Positions 33,983-35,280 of a stretch of 35,280 nucleotides of DNA are shown here, in pieces. The notes beneath the pieces are model-generated. The model saw only the letters and a program-made list of their open reading frames with translations. It had not been told where the DNA came from and did no database searches. The stretch covers positions 1 through 35,280 of the forward strand of contig CAYLXL010000020.1 of assembly GCA_964387745.1 (NCBI GenBank). Direction: 5' to 3'. Origin of the DNA: JAGOUU01 sp964387745. Lineage in GTDB: Bacteria > Pseudomonadota > Gammaproteobacteria > JAGOUU01. Position 1 is the stretch's first letter, and every line of letters starts with the position of its first letter. The position numbers were made by a program, and so were the translations under genes.

Positions 33983-35280
33983 ATGCCACGATTAAACAGA
34001 GAAAATTGTTTCGCAATTCCATTAGGTTCGGCTCTCACAGTATCAACTGGAGCAGTTCCTGATAACTGGCAAGAGTTACTGTTTCCTGCGGAAGGCGATA
34101 GGGCGCAATTACAAAGGCACATAGGTACTGACAGCGATGGCCGCCCTACTTTTTCTGGCAGGGATGCCCTAATTAATTTGTTGAGGATAATTTATGGGCA
34201 CTGGTCTCGTTTAGGGGCTGGTGATCAAGCAGCTTGGCAACAGTCTTTGCTAATTGGCATAGATGCTTGTTCGCCTGGTTATTATAACCGTATAGCTGAT
34301 CTAGAGAGGGGTATAAATAAGCCTAAAAATATAATCGATTGTTTATTTAAGTATAGAATCAGTTTGGTAACCAAGGTGGCTCGGTCTATTTCGAGTGAAG
34401 TACACGCCTATAATCGTGTATTTAGAATAGCAGCAGAACAGGGGTACGGTGTTTCTGTTCCTAATATGCAAGATCCTTATACCGTGTCAATGAATAGATC
34501 AAAGGTTTTACAAGATTTATCTGTAGAGTTTAGTAAATCGTATACGTTTATTATTATCTTGAAAGATATACAGCAAAGGATTATGGATGAAGTTGTAGAG
34601 GGAGGAATGGATAGTTACGATGGTCAAGTAATAGGTGAAAACTATATTACCACATTGTCCAGGTATCTAAAAGAAGAAGGTGAAGAGTTGGAGCTGGGTG
34701 ATTATATTTCTGAGCGTGATGACGGCGGCTATTACTTAAATTGGCCAGCTATAAATAAAAAACTATTCCAAAGATTACTAAATATAAATTATTTTGTTTT
34801 TGAGAATCAAGGCGAAGTTATAAGAAGATTTAATGATTTTATTGATCGCGATTTGAGTGAGATAAGCTTAGATGTTATCCAACAGATGCTAGGTTTATGT
34901 TCGGCGGAAATGAGTGAGTTTCAAGATCTTTGTAAATTTGCATATAAAAACCGAATAGAAGTATGGAATAGGCTTGGGGTATTACTCGATGAATTAGACG
35001 ATGCAGTTATTACAAGAGGCAACCACATTCTATTCACGGCTGCGGTGTATGGTCATGTCACTGCAGTACGGAGAATTTTAGCAGCGCAAGGCGTTAATGT
35101 TAATCAAGTAAATGCTGTTGGGTTTACAGCTTTAATGATTGCAGCTCAAAATGGACATGCTGCTGTAGTAAAGAGAATTTTAGCAGCAGAAGGCGTTAAT
35201 GTTAATCAAGTAAATGCTCAAGGCGTTACAGCTTTAATGATTGCAGCTCAAAATGGACATGCTGCTGTAGTAAAGAGAAT
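33983..35280 (+). CDS. Ankyrin-repeat protein, 3' end beyond the window
   Basis: Open from ATG 33983 to the window edge with no stop, at least 432 codons. TAGGAG at 33968-33973 is a ribosome site nine bases upstream. Residues 1 to about 340 form an N-terminal region I cannot name, without signal peptide or membrane segment. Part of it (ACSPGYYNRIADLERGINKP, about 95-115) feels like N-terminal regions of large Legionella/Coxiella-type proteins, an impression I cannot verify. From about residue 343 there are ankyrin repeats: one divergent unit (GNHILFTAAVYGHVTAVRRIL), then near-identical 34-residue units with TALMIAAQNGHAAVVKRILA. Ankyrin proteins bind other proteins. In intracellular bacteria many are delivered into host cells, which is a possibility here but not shown. 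No C-terminal secretion signal is visible because the end is missing. Confidence 0.9.
   Translation, partial: MPRLNRENCFAIPLGSALTVSTGAVPDNWQELLFPAEGDRAQLQRHIGTDSDGRPTFSGRDALINLLRIIYGHWSRLGAGDQAAWQQSLLIGIDACSPGYYNRIADLERGINKPKNIIDCLFKYRISLVTKVARSISSEVHAYNRVFRIAAEQGYGVSVPNMQDPYTVSMNRSKVLQDLSVEFSKSYTFIIILKDIQQRIMDEVVEGGMDSYDGQVIGENYITTLSRYLKEEGEELELGDYISERDDGGYYLNWPAINKKLFQRLLNINYFVFENQGEVIRRFNDFIDRDLSEISLDVIQQMLGLCSAEMSEFQDLCKFAYKNRIEVWNRLGVLLDELDDAVITRGNHILFTAAVYGHVTAVRRILAAQGVNVNQVNAVGFTALMIAAQNGHAAVVKRILAAEGVNVNQVNAQGVTALMIAAQNGHAAVVKR
35091..35280 (+). repeat. Near-identical tandem 102-base ankyrin-coding repeat
   Basis: Unit one 35091-35192 and unit two from 35193 to the window end. Over the 88 bases available they differ at five positions, all inside one 9-base patch. 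The array continues beyond the window. Confidence 0.93.

Noticed and set aside
1..35280. CRISPR arrays, tRNA or rRNA genes, insertion sequences or phage genes
   Set aside because: I looked for regularly spaced repeats, cloverleaf-like or rRNA-like sequence and transposase or integrase motifs. The only tandem repeat is coding ankyrin DNA at the right edge.

Overview
The window is an AT-rich piece of a gammaproteobacterial chromosome. The strongest taxonomic clue is the cluster rsgA / orn-nnrD-tsaE-amiB-mutL-miaA-hfq-hflX-hflK-hflC-purA, which follows the order known from Escherichia coli and relatives. A PPi-dependent phosphofructokinase, a histidine-utilisation operon, a long ankyrin-repeat gene with a PmrA-like tandem box upstream, and several proteins I do not recognise together suggest a Legionellales-type, host-associated bacterium. 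That placement is inference, not proof.

Layout. (1) 1-5048: metK on the minus strand is divergent from a thioredoxin/peroxiredoxin-like gene, transketolase and glyceraldehyde-3-phosphate dehydrogenase on the plus strand. (2) 5117-12783: a membrane protein with cyclic-nucleotide-binding-like domains and a degenerate CPBP-type C-terminus runs directly into hutG-hutI-hutU-hutH, a complete histidine-to-glutamate route, followed by a PhnA/YjdM zinc-ribbon gene. (3) 12784-15200: a repeat-bearing intergenic region and a 632-residue unrecognised protein. (4) 15201-17132: trhO and rsgA on the minus strand. (5) 17268-28915: the long RNA, cell-wall, repair and protease-control cluster ending in purA. 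Its first gene is one reading frame joining oligoribonuclease to the NAD(P)HX dehydratase domain. (6) 28968-30732: an unrecognised small protein and a secreted protein with Asp-box motifs. (7) 30784-33734: ppa, dusA and PPi-dependent pfp. (8) 33983 to the end: an ankyrin-repeat gene that runs off the window.

How the genes work together. tkt, gap, pfp and ppa cover central carbon flow and pyrophosphate balance. The hut operon turns histidine into glutamate and formamide, which would suit a bacterium living on amino acids. The orn-to-purA block is housekeeping for RNA turnover, metabolite repair, tRNA modification, mismatch repair, Hfq regulation and FtsH control. The four unrecognised or host-interaction-like genes (13224, 28968, 29566, 33983) lie between these blocks.

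The observations most worth a second look are the Orn-NnrD fusion, the tandem CTTAAG box upstream of the ankyrin gene, and the cNMP/CPBP membrane protein coupled to hutG.
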